In this document: piece after piece, positions 17,602 through 25,698 of the stretch | How positions within the stretch are numbered: position 1 is the stretch's first letter | How the letters are laid out: each line of letters begins with the position of its first letter | From: Paraburkholderia phenoliruptrix | GTDB lineage: Bacteria; Pseudomonadota; Gammaproteobacteria; Burkholderiales; Burkholderiaceae | NCBI RefSeq assembly: GCF_902859825.1 | Contig: NZ_CADIKB010000022.1 | Coordinates: 52,393 to 116,392, forward strand | Direction of reading: 5' to 3' | Length of the DNA: 64,000 nucleotides | Notes under the pieces: model-generated | Told to the model about the DNA's origin: nothing | The model's input: only the letters and a program-made list of their open reading frames with translations | Database searches by the model: none | Program-made: the position numbers and the translations under genes

Positions 17602-18555
17602 CTAGCCGAGCAGGCCCGCTTCGCGCAGCGCGCCGCGCACCACTTCGTGGTATTGCGCGTCGAGCGGCGTGAGCGGCAGGCGGATCCCGCCCTGCACACG
17701 ACCCAATTGCTGCAGCGCCCATTTCGCCGGAATCGGATTCGATTCGATGAACAGGTTCTTATGCAGCGACAACAGCTTCAGATGAATCTCACGCGCGGTC
17801 TTTGCGTCCGCCGCGAGTGCCGCCTTGCACAGCTCGCTCATGGCGCGCGGCGCGACGTTCGCGGTCACCGAAATATTGCCGTGGCCGCCGAGCAGCATCA
17901 GCGCGATCGCCGTAGGATCGTCGCCGCTGTAAATGCCGAAGTGCGCGGGCGCCGACTTGATCAGATGCGCGGCGCGGTCGATGTTGCCGGTCGCTTCCTT
18001 CACACCAATGATGCCCGGCACCTGCGCGCAACGCAGAATGGTCTCGTTGCTCATGTCCGCGACCGTGCGGCCCGGCACGTTGTACAGAATCACCGGCAGA
18101 TCGACCGTTTCGGCGATCTTCACAAAATGGCGATAGATGCCTTCCTGGGTCGGCTTGTTGTAATACGGCACGACCTGCAGCGTCGCGTCCGCGCCGACTT
18201 CCTTCGCCTCGCGCGTCAGTTCGATCGCTTCCGCAGTCGAATTGCCGCCCGAGCCGGCGATCACCGGAATGCGGCCCGCCGTGTGCTCGACGGCGGTCTT
18301 GACCATCAGCACGTGCTCTTCGACGGACAGCGTTGCCGACTCGCCGCTCGTACCCACCACGACGAGCGCGTTCGTGCCCTCGGCGACATGCCAGTCGATC
18401 AGTTTGCGGAATGCCGGCAAGTCGAGGCTGCCGTCTTCGAGCATCGGAGTGATGATGGCAGGAATGCTGCCGCGAATCCGCACTCCGCTGCTGCCGGCCG
18501 CATTGTCCGCTTGAGTGCCCGCCGCTTGAGTGCCCGCTTGTGTGACGTTAGTCAT
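17602..18555 (-). CDS. dapA: 4-hydroxy-tetrahydrodipicolinate synthase
   Basis: DapA condenses pyruvate with aspartate semialdehyde, the first committed step to lysine and diaminopimelate. The 317-residue protein has the aldolase TIM barrel, the GTSGES motif, the catalytic tyrosine in PVILYNVPGRT and the Schiff-base lysine in IIGVKEATG. It is about 20 residues longer at the N-terminus than usual, because of a short segment MTNVTQAGTQAAGTQADNAA made partly by a perfect 15-bp tandem repeat. The conserved core begins at IRGSIPAIITPM. A later start is possible, but no methionine lies between. Confidence 0.96.
   Translation of the reverse strand: MTNVTQAGTQAAGTQADNAAGSSGVRIRGSIPAIITPMLEDGSLDLPAFRKLIDWHVAEGTNALVVVGTSGESATLSVEEHVLMVKTAVEHTAGRIPVIAGSGGNSTAEAIELTREAKEVGADATLQVVPYYNKPTQEGIYRHFVKIAETVDLPVILYNVPGRTVADMSNETILRCAQVPGIIGVKEATGNIDRAAHLIKSAPAHFGIYSGDDPTAIALMLLGGHGNISVTANVAPRAMSELCKAALAADAKTAREIHLKLLSLHKNLFIESNPIPAKWALQQLGRVQGGIRLPLTPLDAQYHEVVRGALREAGLLG
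18507..18536. repeat. 15-bp tandem duplication inside the dapA N-terminus
   Basis: The unit CCGCTTGAGTGCCCG occurs twice head to tail (18507-18521 and 18522-18536) and partly a third time. Being a multiple of three, it adds a five-residue repeat (AGTQA) to the DapA N-terminal tail without a frameshift. Confidence 0.85.
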
Positions 18556-18598
18556 GAAAAGCCATGAATTTGATCAGGTAAACCGCGATTGTAGCGGA

Positions 18599-19198
18599 TT
18601 AGCCAGCCAACTCGTAACAAGGCGGGGGTGTCGCCTGCGCGGGATTGTCTGAGCGGTCCGCCTCCAGAATGGCGCAGATGCGCTGGACGTAAGCCGGGCG
18701 TGGCTGCGCGAGAAAACCGTCCTGAAACGCGACCACCCTCAACTGGCCGCGCACCACCTCGAGCAACTCGCCGGGCGCGAGCAGAAACGCCGGATTAGAA
18801 GGCTTGCCGACCGTTTCGTTTCCTTTCGCAAAGGTCTCGTAAACCAGTACGCCGCCGGGCGCGAGGGATTGAATCAGCCTCGCGAAAAGCGGCCGGTGCA
18901 AATAGTTGGTGACGACGACGGCCGCGAATGTCGCCTCCGCGGGCAACGGCCATGGCGCGCTCTCGATGTCGGCGACAACCGGTGTGACGAGCGGCTCGTC
19001 AGCGAGCGTATTCAGGGCGGCGGCGTCGCGGTCGATTGCCGTCACCGGATGGCCGAGCGACGCAAAAAACCGCGCGTGGCGCCCTGCTCCCGAGGCCACG
19101 TCGAGCACCGCGCCCCCCGCCGGGACGAGATGCGCCCAATGGCGCACCCAGCGCGACGGCTCGCCCAATCCATGCACGTTGACTGCGGGGCTGCTCAT
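18599..19198 (-). CDS. Class I SAM-dependent methyltransferase
   Basis: The 199-residue protein has a Rossmann-type methyltransferase fold with motif I VLDVASGAGRHARFFA, the acidic end of beta-2 (TAIDRD) and a motif IV-like stretch (AAVVVTNYLHRPLFA). It resembles the TehB/UbiE-like group of small methyltransferases; the substrate is unknown. The open frame extends 66 codons upstream over trpS, but MSSPAVNVHGLGEPSRW is the natural start, 28 bp after the trpS stop. It is probably cotranscribed with trpS. Confidence 0.85.
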   Translation of the reverse strand: MSSPAVNVHGLGEPSRWVRHWAHLVPAGGAVLDVASGAGRHARFFASLGHPVTAIDRDAAALNTLADEPLVTPVVADIESAPWPLPAEATFAAVVVTNYLHRPLFARLIQSLAPGGVLVYETFAKGNETVGKPSNPAFLLAPGELLEVVRGQLRVVAFQDGFLAQPRPAYVQRICAILEADRSDNPAQATPPPCYELAG

Positions 19199-19226
19199 GA
19201 CGTGGCGGCGAATGCTCAGTTGTACT

Positions 19227-20429
19227 TTAGTTGTACGACAGACCCATCGCCTCGCGCACGTCCCGCATGGTTTCCGTGGCGAAGCGGCGCGCCTTGTCGC
19301 AGCCGTCGGCGACAATCGCGCGCAGCAGCGACGGGTCGTCCATGTACTTCTGCGCGCGCTCGAGCATGGGCTGCTGTTCGCGCAAAATACCTTCAATCAC
19401 CGGCTGCTTGCACTCCAGACAGCCGATGCCGGCCGAGCGGCAACCTTTCTGAACCCACTCATGCGTGGTTTCGTCCGTGTAGACCTGGTGCAGTTGCCAC
19501 ACCGGGCACTTGTCCGGGTCGCCCGGGTCCGTGCGGCGCACGCGTGCCGGATCGGTCGGCATGGTGCGCACCTTCTTCGTGATGGTTTCGGCGTCCTCGC
19601 GCAGACCGATCGTGTTGCCGTACGACTTCGACATTTTCTGGCCGTCCAGCCCCGGCATACGCGAGGCCTCCGTCAGCATGACCTGCGGCTCGACCAGAAT
19701 GATCTTGCGCGAGCCTTCCAGGTAGCCGAACAGACGCTCGCGGTCGCTCATCGACAGGCTTTGCGACTCCTGCAACATGGCGCGCGCCTGCTCGAGCGCT
19801 TCGTCGTCGCCTTCCTGCTGGTAGGCGTTGCGCAGCTCGTGATACAGCTTGGAGCGCTTGCCGCCGAGCTTCTTCGCGGCTTCGTTCGCTTTTTCCTCGA
19901 AGCCCGGCTCGCGGCCATACAGGTAATTGAAACGGCGCGCGATTTCACGCGTCATTTCGACGTGCGGCACCTGATCTTCGCCGACCGGCACGAGCGATGC
20001 GCGATACAGCAGAATGTCCGCCGCCATCAGCACCGGATAGCCGAGGAAGCCGTAAGTCGACAGATCTTTCTCCTTCAGCTTCTCGATCTGCTCCTTGTAG
20101 GTCGGCACGCGCTCGAGCCAGCCGAGCGGCGTGCTCATGCCGAGCAGCAGCGACAGCTCCGCATGCTCGGGCACGCGGCTCTGAATGAAAAGCGTGGCCT
20201 GCGCCGGATCGATGCCCGAGGCGAGCCAGTCGATCAGCACTTCCCAGACGTTTTTCTCGATGACCTCAGGCGTTTCGTAGTGAGTCGTCAGCGCATGCCA
20301 GTCGACGACGGCGAAGAAGCACGGGTATTCGGACTGCAGCCGCACCCAGTTTTTCAGCACGCCGTGATAGTGGCCGAGGTGCAGCGACCCGGTGGGCCGC
20401 ATGCCGGAGAAGATACGGTCTGGGAACAT
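19227..20429 (-). CDS. trpS: Tryptophan--tRNA ligase (with four-cysteine motif)
   Basis: TrpS charges tRNA-Trp. The 400-residue protein has the class I HIGH-type motif at residues 17-20 (SLHLGHYHG) and KMSKS at 265-269. It is longer than the 334-residue E. coli enzyme, mainly through an insertion near residues 172-240 in the connecting region. Cysteines C308, C330, C337 and C340 form C-x21-C-x6-C-x2-C, close to the motif that binds a [4Fe-4S] cluster in the Thermotoga maritima enzyme. It follows the M50 protease gene by 6 bp. Confidence 0.96.
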   Translation of the reverse strand: MFPDRIFSGMRPTGSLHLGHYHGVLKNWVRLQSEYPCFFAVVDWHALTTHYETPEVIEKNVWEVLIDWLASGIDPAQATLFIQSRVPEHAELSLLLGMSTPLGWLERVPTYKEQIEKLKEKDLSTYGFLGYPVLMAADILLYRASLVPVGEDQVPHVEMTREIARRFNYLYGREPGFEEKANEAAKKLGGKRSKLYHELRNAYQQEGDDEALEQARAMLQESQSLSMSDRERLFGYLEGSRKIILVEPQVMLTEASRMPGLDGQKMSKSYGNTIGLREDAETITKKVRTMPTDPARVRRTDPGDPDKCPVWQLHQVYTDETTHEWVQKGCRSAGIGCLECKQPVIEGILREQQPMLERAQKYMDDPSLLRAIVADGCDKARRFATETMRDVREAMGLSYN

Positions 20430-20435
20430 GGTTAT

Positions 20436-21098
20436 TTAGAAAAGCGAAACAAGTGGAGTCAGAATTGCGGTGATGGCGCTGTAACCGAGCGTGACGAGCG
20501 GGCTCAGCCAGTAGCGCGTCAGCGTGCCCGTCATGACGAGCGCCATCACGATGAAAAAGCCGTACGGTTCGAGGCGCGACAGCGCGATAGCCTGGCGCGG
20601 CGGCAGGAGCGCCATCAGCACACGGCCGCCGTCGAGTGGCGGCAAAGGAAACAGATTGAGCACACCCAGCACGAGGTTGACACCGACGCCCGCGCCCGCC
20701 ATGCGCGTGAAAAACGGTTCGTCGACAGCAAGGACGGCCAGCGCCACGCCGAACAGCCCCCAGATCAACGCCTGCACGAAGTTGCATGCGGGACCCGCCG
20801 CCGCGACCCACAGGCTGCCCCAGCGCGGGTTGCGCAGATTGCCGAAAGCGACCGGCACCGGTTTCGCATAGCCGAACATGAACGCGCCGCTCGTGGCGAA
20901 GTACAGGAGCAAGGGAATGGCAATGGTGCCGAGCGGGTCGATGTGCCGCATCGGATTGATGGAAACGCGGCCGAGCACGTAGGCCGTGTTGTCGCCGAGC
21001 CAGCGCGCGACGTAACCATGCGCGGCCTCATGCAGCGTGATGGCGAAGATCACCGGCAACGCGTAAACCGCGATGGTTTGTATCAGGGAAGAATCCAT
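20436..21098 (-). CDS. Site-2 protease family (M50) membrane metalloprotease
   Basis: The 220-residue protein has five or six predicted membrane helices, the zinc motif HEAAH (ITLHEAAHGYVARWLG, residues about 22-26) and the third ligand motif NLFPLPPLDGG. These are marks of the compact YwhC-like branch of the site-2 protease family, which lacks the PDZ domain of RseP. The substrate is unknown. Overlap-free close spacing with trpS (6 bp) and with yciO upstream (47 bp) suggests one transcript. Confidence 0.9.
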   Translation of the reverse strand: MDSSLIQTIAVYALPVIFAITLHEAAHGYVARWLGDNTAYVLGRVSINPMRHIDPLGTIAIPLLLYFATSGAFMFGYAKPVPVAFGNLRNPRWGSLWVAAAGPACNFVQALIWGLFGVALAVLAVDEPFFTRMAGAGVGVNLVLGVLNLFPLPPLDGGRVLMALLPPRQAIALSRLEPYGFFIVMALVMTGTLTRYWLSPLVTLGYSAITAILTPLVSLF

Positions 21099-21145
21099 AA
21101 CTCGCTATTGTAACAATGCGATGGCGTGCATCTGTCCGCTTTCGC

Positions 21146-21781
21146 TCATGCCGTCTCTTCGAGACCGAATGGCGCGAGAGAACCGCGCCCTGCCCGCACC
21201 AGCACCGGCTCGTCGCCGCTCAGATCGATCACCGTGGACGGCTCGCACACGCAAGCGCCGCCGTCGATCACCAGATCCAGTTGTTTTTCGAGCCGCGCGC
21301 GGATGTCCTCCGGGTCGTTGAGCGGCGCCGTTTCGCCCGGCAGGATCAGCGTGGAGCCAAGGAGCGGCTGACCGAGTTCGCCCAGAATGGCGAGCGTGAT
21401 GGCGTGGTCCGGCACACGCAGGCCGATTGTCTTGCGCGACGGGTGCGACAGGCGCCGCGGCACTTCCTTCGTTGCCTGCAGCACGAACACATAGGGCCCC
21501 GGCGTCACCGATTTGATGAGCCGGTACTGGCGATTGTCCACCATCGCGAAGTTCGCGAGCTCCGACAGATCGCGCACGAGGAGCGACAGCAGCTGCTTCT
21601 CGTCAAGCCCGCGAATCCGGCGCAGGCGCTCCACGGCGTTCTTGTCGTCGAGATGACAGGCGAGCGCGTAGCTCGAGTCCGTCGGCAGCGCGACCACGCC
21701 GCCGTCGTTGATGATCTGCACGGCCTGCTTGACGAGGCGCGGCTGCGGGTTATCTGGATGAAGCCGGAAGTATTGGGACAT
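21146..21781 (-). CDS. yciO: YciO/Sua5/YrdC family protein
   Basis: The 211-residue protein belongs to the L-threonylcarbamoyladenylate synthase superfamily (Sua5/YrdC/YwlC), YciO branch. Visible marks are GGVVALPTDSSYALAC near residue 28, KQLLSLLVRDLSEL and TIGLRVPDH. E. coli YciO is only weakly active compared with TsaC, so a true tRNA t6A role is uncertain. The frame stays open far upstream through GC-rich DNA, but the ATG at 21779-21781 gives the family start MSQYFRLHPDNPQPRL. It sits next to the PHP gene, as yciO does next to yciV in E. coli. Confidence 0.9.
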   Translation of the reverse strand: MSQYFRLHPDNPQPRLVKQAVQIINDGGVVALPTDSSYALACHLDDKNAVERLRRIRGLDEKQLLSLLVRDLSELANFAMVDNRQYRLIKSVTPGPYVFVLQATKEVPRRLSHPSRKTIGLRVPDHAITLAILGELGQPLLGSTLILPGETAPLNDPEDIRARLEKQLDLVIDGGACVCEPSTVIDLSGDEPVLVRAGRGSLAPFGLEETA

Positions 21782-21920
21782 GGCGGCTAACGATGACGAC
21801 GAGAAACAACGTTTGATGGCGCGGTCCGACGCAAAACGACCGCGGACCGTGAGCGTCAGGCGCGGGCACGCCAAAGCGCCGGCTCGCGCGCACGACGTGC
21901 CGAAGCGGCACGGCGGGCGT

Positions 21921-22754
21921 TCACAGCCAGCGTTCCCAGACAGGCTTGAGATCGGAAGGAAGCGGCGGCAGCGTACCGAGCTCGACGCGGCCCTCGCCCG
22001 GCGCGTGAAAATCGGAGCCGCGCGACGCCTCGAAACCGAAGCGGCGCGCAACGTCGGCATATTCCCGGTATTGATCGGGCGTATGGCTGCCCGTGACGAC
22101 TTCGATCGCCTTGCCGCCCAGATCGATGAATTCGCCGAAAAACGCGTCGAATTCGGTCGGCGAGTACGCATAGCGGCCCGGATGCGCGATGATCGCCTCG
22201 CCACCCGCTGCCTTGATCCAGCCGACCGCGTCCGCCAGCTTCGACCAGCGGTGCGCCACATAGCCGGGCTTGCCGTCGCCGAGATAGCGGTTGAACACGT
22301 CTTGCGTGGAACTGGCGTAACCGCTTTCGACCAGGAAGCGCGCGAAATGCGTGCGCGAAATCATGTCCGGGTTCGACACGTACTTGAGCGCGCCTGCATA
22401 GGCGCCGGGAATGCCGAGCGTGGCCAGCTGCTCGCCGATCGCCTCCGCGCGCGCGGCGCGCCCGTTACGCGTGCGCGCGAGCCCGTCGATCAGCACCGAG
22501 CTGGCGGGGTCGATGCCAAGCCCGACGATGTGCACCGTCCGCGCCGCCCACGTCACCGAAATTTCCACGCCGCTCAGATAGCGCATGCCGAGCTCCTCGG
22601 CGGCCTGACGCGCTTCGTGCTGGCCGCCGAGTTCGTCGTGGTCGGTGAGCGCCCACAATGTCACGCCTCCCGCATGCGCACGGCGCGCGACGTCGGCGGG
22701 CGCGAACTGGCCGTCGGAAACGGTGGAGTGGCAGTGAAGGTCGGCGTTCATCAT
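21921..22754 (-). CDS. PHP-domain phosphoesterase (YciV/RNase AM-like)
   Basis: The 277-residue protein has the PHP motifs HCHSTVSDG at residues 6-14, ALTDHDELGG, and later histidines in IIAHPGRYAY and SDFHAPGE. E. coli YciV (RNase AM) is a 5'-3' exonuclease acting on 5S rRNA and other short 5'-phosphorylated ends and on 3',5'-bisphosphonucleotides. Adjacent yciO supports orthology. Two consecutive ATG codons form the start (22749-22754). It may be the first gene of the transcript yciV-yciO-M50-trpS-methyltransferase. Confidence 0.88.
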   Translation of the reverse strand: MMNADLHCHSTVSDGQFAPADVARRAHAGGVTLWALTDHDELGGQHEARQAAEELGMRYLSGVEISVTWAARTVHIVGLGIDPASSVLIDGLARTRNGRAARAEAIGEQLATLGIPGAYAGALKYVSNPDMISRTHFARFLVESGYASSTQDVFNRYLGDGKPGYVAHRWSKLADAVGWIKAAGGEAIIAHPGRYAYSPTEFDAFFGEFIDLGGKAIEVVTGSHTPDQYREYADVARRFGFEASRGSDFHAPGEGRVELGTLPPLPSDLKPVWERWL

Positions 22755-22866
22755 CGTGTGGAGAAAGTTCTGCAGCCATTTTACTGCAACGCAGTAAGTG
22801 AACGCAGAGCAATTCTCACGCCGGAACCGCGTGCGCCGGGCCGGCGATCCGGCCCCGGCGCCCTCG

Positions 22867-23751
22867 CTAAGCGCAGAATCCCTCGATCAGCGCGGCGACC
22901 TGTTCGGGCTGGTCGTGGTGCACCATGTGCCCCGCTTCGTCGATGATCTTCTCGCGCCAGTCGGCAAACGCCTGAAAGCGCGCCTTGAATTCGTCGAGCG
23001 GAATATCGCCCGCCAGCGCGGCGAGCGTGGGCGAATGGGTGGCTTCCACATGCAGCACTTTCGCGCTCACCTTGCGCCAGACGGCCATCACTTCGTCCAG
23101 ACGGTACAGCGTCGGCCCGCGCAGTTTATGCGCGGGGTCGGCGAGCAGCATGAAGCCGCCGGCGCCGTCCGGCTTCGACCAGTGCTTCGCCAGGAATTGC
23201 GCGCGGGCGGGCGCAAGCCGTGGATTGGTTTTGGTGAGCCGCGCGGCGACGTCGTCGAGGGACGCATAGCGCTTCAGTTGCGGCGGATCGCGCAGCTCGT
23301 CGAGCCAGTTTTGCAGCCGTTTGGGCGCCTGTCCGGCGTGCGCGGGCGCCAGCCCGAAACCTTCCAGATCGACCACGCGCCGCACGCGCTGTGCACGCGC
23401 GCCCGCATAGAGGCAAACGACGTTCGCGCCGAGACTATGTCCCACCAGGTTGACCTGGCCGGTCGGCGCGTAGTGATCGAGCAGCGCGTCGAGATCGGCG
23501 AGGTAATCGTGGAACCAGTAATGGCCCCCGCCGCTTTGCGCGACCGGCCAGTCCGACAGACCGAAGCCGCGCATGTCGGGCGCGATGACCTGCCAGTCGC
23601 CGCCGAGCGCATCGACGACGAACTGGAACGACGCCGCCACGTCCATCCAGCCGTGCAGCATGAAGAGCAGCGGCGCATCGGGATTGCCCCAACGCCGCAC
23701 ATGCAGACGGATGCCTCGCACGGGGATGAACTCGGAGCGGGAAATATTCAT
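22867..23751 (-). CDS. Alpha/beta hydrolase
   Basis: The protein (294 residues from MNISRSEF) has the alpha/beta-hydrolase fold with the oxyanion loop LFMLHGWMD, the nucleophile elbow VGHSLGANVV and a C-terminal histidine in EAGHMVHHDQ. The substrate is unknown; it resembles general esterases or dehalogenase-like hydrolases. A GTG four codons upstream (23761-23763) is an alternative start. It stands between the PHP gene (112 bp away) and the DUF455 gene (92 bp away), all on the same strand. Confidence 0.88.
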   Translation of the reverse strand: MNISRSEFIPVRGIRLHVRRWGNPDAPLLFMLHGWMDVAASFQFVVDALGGDWQVIAPDMRGFGLSDWPVAQSGGGHYWFHDYLADLDALLDHYAPTGQVNLVGHSLGANVVCLYAGARAQRVRRVVDLEGFGLAPAHAGQAPKRLQNWLDELRDPPQLKRYASLDDVAARLTKTNPRLAPARAQFLAKHWSKPDGAGGFMLLADPAHKLRGPTLYRLDEVMAVWRKVSAKVLHVEATHSPTLAALAGDIPLDEFKARFQAFADWREKIIDEAGHMVHHDQPEQVAALIEGFCA

Positions 23752-23843
23752 GGTCGGATGCACGCCAGAAAAAGAATGGTCGTTCGATTATAACGACATA
23801 GGCAGACGGCAGTGACGACAGGCGGCAACCCGTCGTCAGTGAG

Positions 23844-24794
23844 TCAGTCGCGCGGCGACCGGCCGGTCGGCTCAGTGCCCAACCCGACGCCTGCGAGCGC
23901 CGCCAGTTCGGCAAGCTCGGCCTCGTCGAAACCTGCGTCGCGGCGCGCCTCGAAATTGAACGGCCCGCGCAGTTTCGGCGCGTGATACTGGTCGGCGAGG
24001 CGCGTGTAGGTCGCATGCGGATCCAACCCGCCTTCCTCGCACAGATGACGAAACCAGCGGTTGCCGATCAGCACGTGGCCGATTTCGTCGCGCAGGATCA
24101 CGTCGAGAATCGCGGCGGACTGACGGTCTCCCGCCTGCTGCAGACGCGCGCGGATAGGCGGTGAGGCATCGAGGCCGCGCGCCTCCAGCGTGCGAGGCAC
24201 GAGCGCCATGCGCGCGAGCACATCGCCACGCGTGCGCTCGCACATGTCCCACAGGCCGTCGTGGGCGGGAAAGTCCCCGTACGCATGGCCGTATTCCGCG
24301 AGCCGCGCGCTCAGCAGCGAGAAGTGATATGCCTCTTCGGCTGCGACCTTCAGCCAGTCGGTGTAGAAGGCGGCGGGCAGGCCGGCGAAGCGCCACACGG
24401 CGTCGAGCGCCAGATTGATCGCGTTGAATTCAATATGCGCCAGCGCGTGCAGCAGCACCGCGCGTCCTTGCGGCGACTGCATGCTGCGCCGCCCCAGCTG
24501 GCGCGGTTCGACGAGCTCGGGGCGCACGGGCCGCCCAGGCAGTCCTGGTGGCTCTGGCGGCTCGTCGAGCGAGACGTCGGCGAGACACGTCGCGCTGCCG
24601 TCGAGCACCGCCGCGTATAACGCTCGCGCGCCGGCTGCCTTCGTCACCGGATCGGTCTCACGCAGCGCGGCGAGCGCCGCCGTGCGTGCGCAACACGGCG
24701 CGCCGCTCGCGTCCGGCGCGGGCCCGATGGACGAAGCGGACGGCCCGGAACGCGTGGACGTGGCCGGGAAAGCGGGGGAAACGGCGGACATCAT
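23844..24794 (-). CDS. DUF455 ferritin-like domain protein
   Basis: The 316-residue protein (from MMSAV) matches the DUF455 family, a ferritin-like four-helix bundle related to the tRNA hydroxylase MiaE. Candidate diiron ligands are visible: HALAHIEFNAINLALD, AAEEAYHFSLL and ILRDEIGHVLIGNRW, each with the E-x2-H pattern. The reaction is not known. The frame extends upstream to a TTG at 24810-24812; the double ATG at 24789-24794 is preferred. The N-terminal 40 residues are low complexity. Confidence 0.85.
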   Translation of the reverse strand: MMSAVSPAFPATSTRSGPSASSIGPAPDASGAPCCARTAALAALRETDPVTKAAGARALYAAVLDGSATCLADVSLDEPPEPPGLPGRPVRPELVEPRQLGRRSMQSPQGRAVLLHALAHIEFNAINLALDAVWRFAGLPAAFYTDWLKVAAEEAYHFSLLSARLAEYGHAYGDFPAHDGLWDMCERTRGDVLARMALVPRTLEARGLDASPPIRARLQQAGDRQSAAILDVILRDEIGHVLIGNRWFRHLCEEGGLDPHATYTRLADQYHAPKLRGPFNFEARRDAGFDEAELAELAALAGVGLGTEPTGRSPRD

Positions 24795-25100
24795 GGAAAG
24801 GTGATCGGGCAAGGCAGTGAAACCGACGGGTGTTGAATGGCGCGGACGGCGGGCGCCGAGGCGAGAGGCGTGCGCGCCGAAGCGTTAAGCCCTCACGCCG
24901 AAGCACCCACCTCGAACCGCGCTCGCGCGTGACGCAAAGCGGCGCGACGACACAACCGTTTACAATACCCGATTCGACGCTCGCCCGGCCCTTGGGCGCC
25001 ACCAGGGGCCGCCCAAGGGCCGGGCGAAAACAGGAAAAGCCGTCAAACCAGACACGCCGCGAGCCGTCCGCGCCCGGCGACCGATCCACGAGGAGACAAC
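24795..25100. other. Divergent intergenic region with a perfect palindrome
   Basis: About 306 bp separate the minus-strand DUF455 gene from the plus-strand carbonic anhydrase gene. TACAAT at 24961-24966 may be a -10 for the rightward gene; no good -35 is seen. Downstream of it lies a perfect 17-bp inverted repeat (24982-25026), which would fall in the 5' leader of the transcript. No gene is seen. Confidence 0.4.
24982..25026. repeat. Perfect 17-bp inverted repeat
   Basis: CGCCCGGCCCTTGGGCG (24982-24998) and its exact reverse complement CGCCCAAGGGCCGGGCG (25010-25026) flank an 11-base loop. There is no T-run after either arm, so it is not an ordinary terminator. Confidence 0.9.
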
Positions 25101-25625
25101 GTGACCATTTACAAGCTTGGCGACGCTGCACCGAACATCCACGAAAGCGTGTTCGTCGCGGATTCCGCGACCATCATCGGCAACGTGACGCTGGAGGAAA
25201 ATTCGAGCGTCTGGTTCGGCGCGACGCTGCGCGGCGACAACGAGCCGATCACGCTCGGCGCGGGCAGCAACGTCCAGGAAAACGCGGTCTTGCACACCGA
25301 TCCCGGCTTTCCGCTGACGATCGAGGCAAACGTGACCGTCGGGCATCAGGTCATGCTGCATGGCTGCACGATCAAGGAAGGCGCGCTGATCGGAATTCAG
25401 ACGGTGGTCTTGAATGGCGCGGTAATCGGCCGCAACTGTCTGGTCGGAGCGGGCGCCATCGTGACCGAAGGCAAGGTGTTTCCCGATAATTCGCTGATTC
25501 TCGGCGCGCCCGCGAAAGTGGTGCGCGAACTGACCGAGGCGGACATCGCCAACATGCGGCGCGGCACGGCAAGTTATGCCGAGCGCCGCGAGTATTTCAA
25601 GGCGCAGCTCGTGCGCATCGGCTAA
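25101..25625 (+). CDS. Gamma-carbonic anhydrase family protein
   Basis: The 174-residue protein is a left-handed beta-helix of hexapeptide repeats (for example SSVWFGATLRGDNEP). The three zinc histidines of the gamma class are present in ENAVLHTDPG, TVGHQVMLHGC. It is most like YrdA/CaiE-type proteins, for which carbonic anhydrase activity is often unproven. The start is a GTG (25101-25103) with AGGAGA eight bases upstream. hslO follows on the same strand. Confidence 0.9.
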   Translation: MTIYKLGDAAPNIHESVFVADSATIIGNVTLEENSSVWFGATLRGDNEPITLGAGSNVQENAVLHTDPGFPLTIEANVTVGHQVMLHGCTIKEGALIGIQTVVLNGAVIGRNCLVGAGAIVTEGKVFPDNSLILGAPAKVVRELTEADIANMRRGTASYAERREYFKAQLVRIG

Positions 25626-25698
25626 ACAGCCGGGCGCGCGGCGCGCACGGTGCGTGCACGGCCTTCGCCGGGGCGCGCCATTCGATAGAGGAAAAGTT

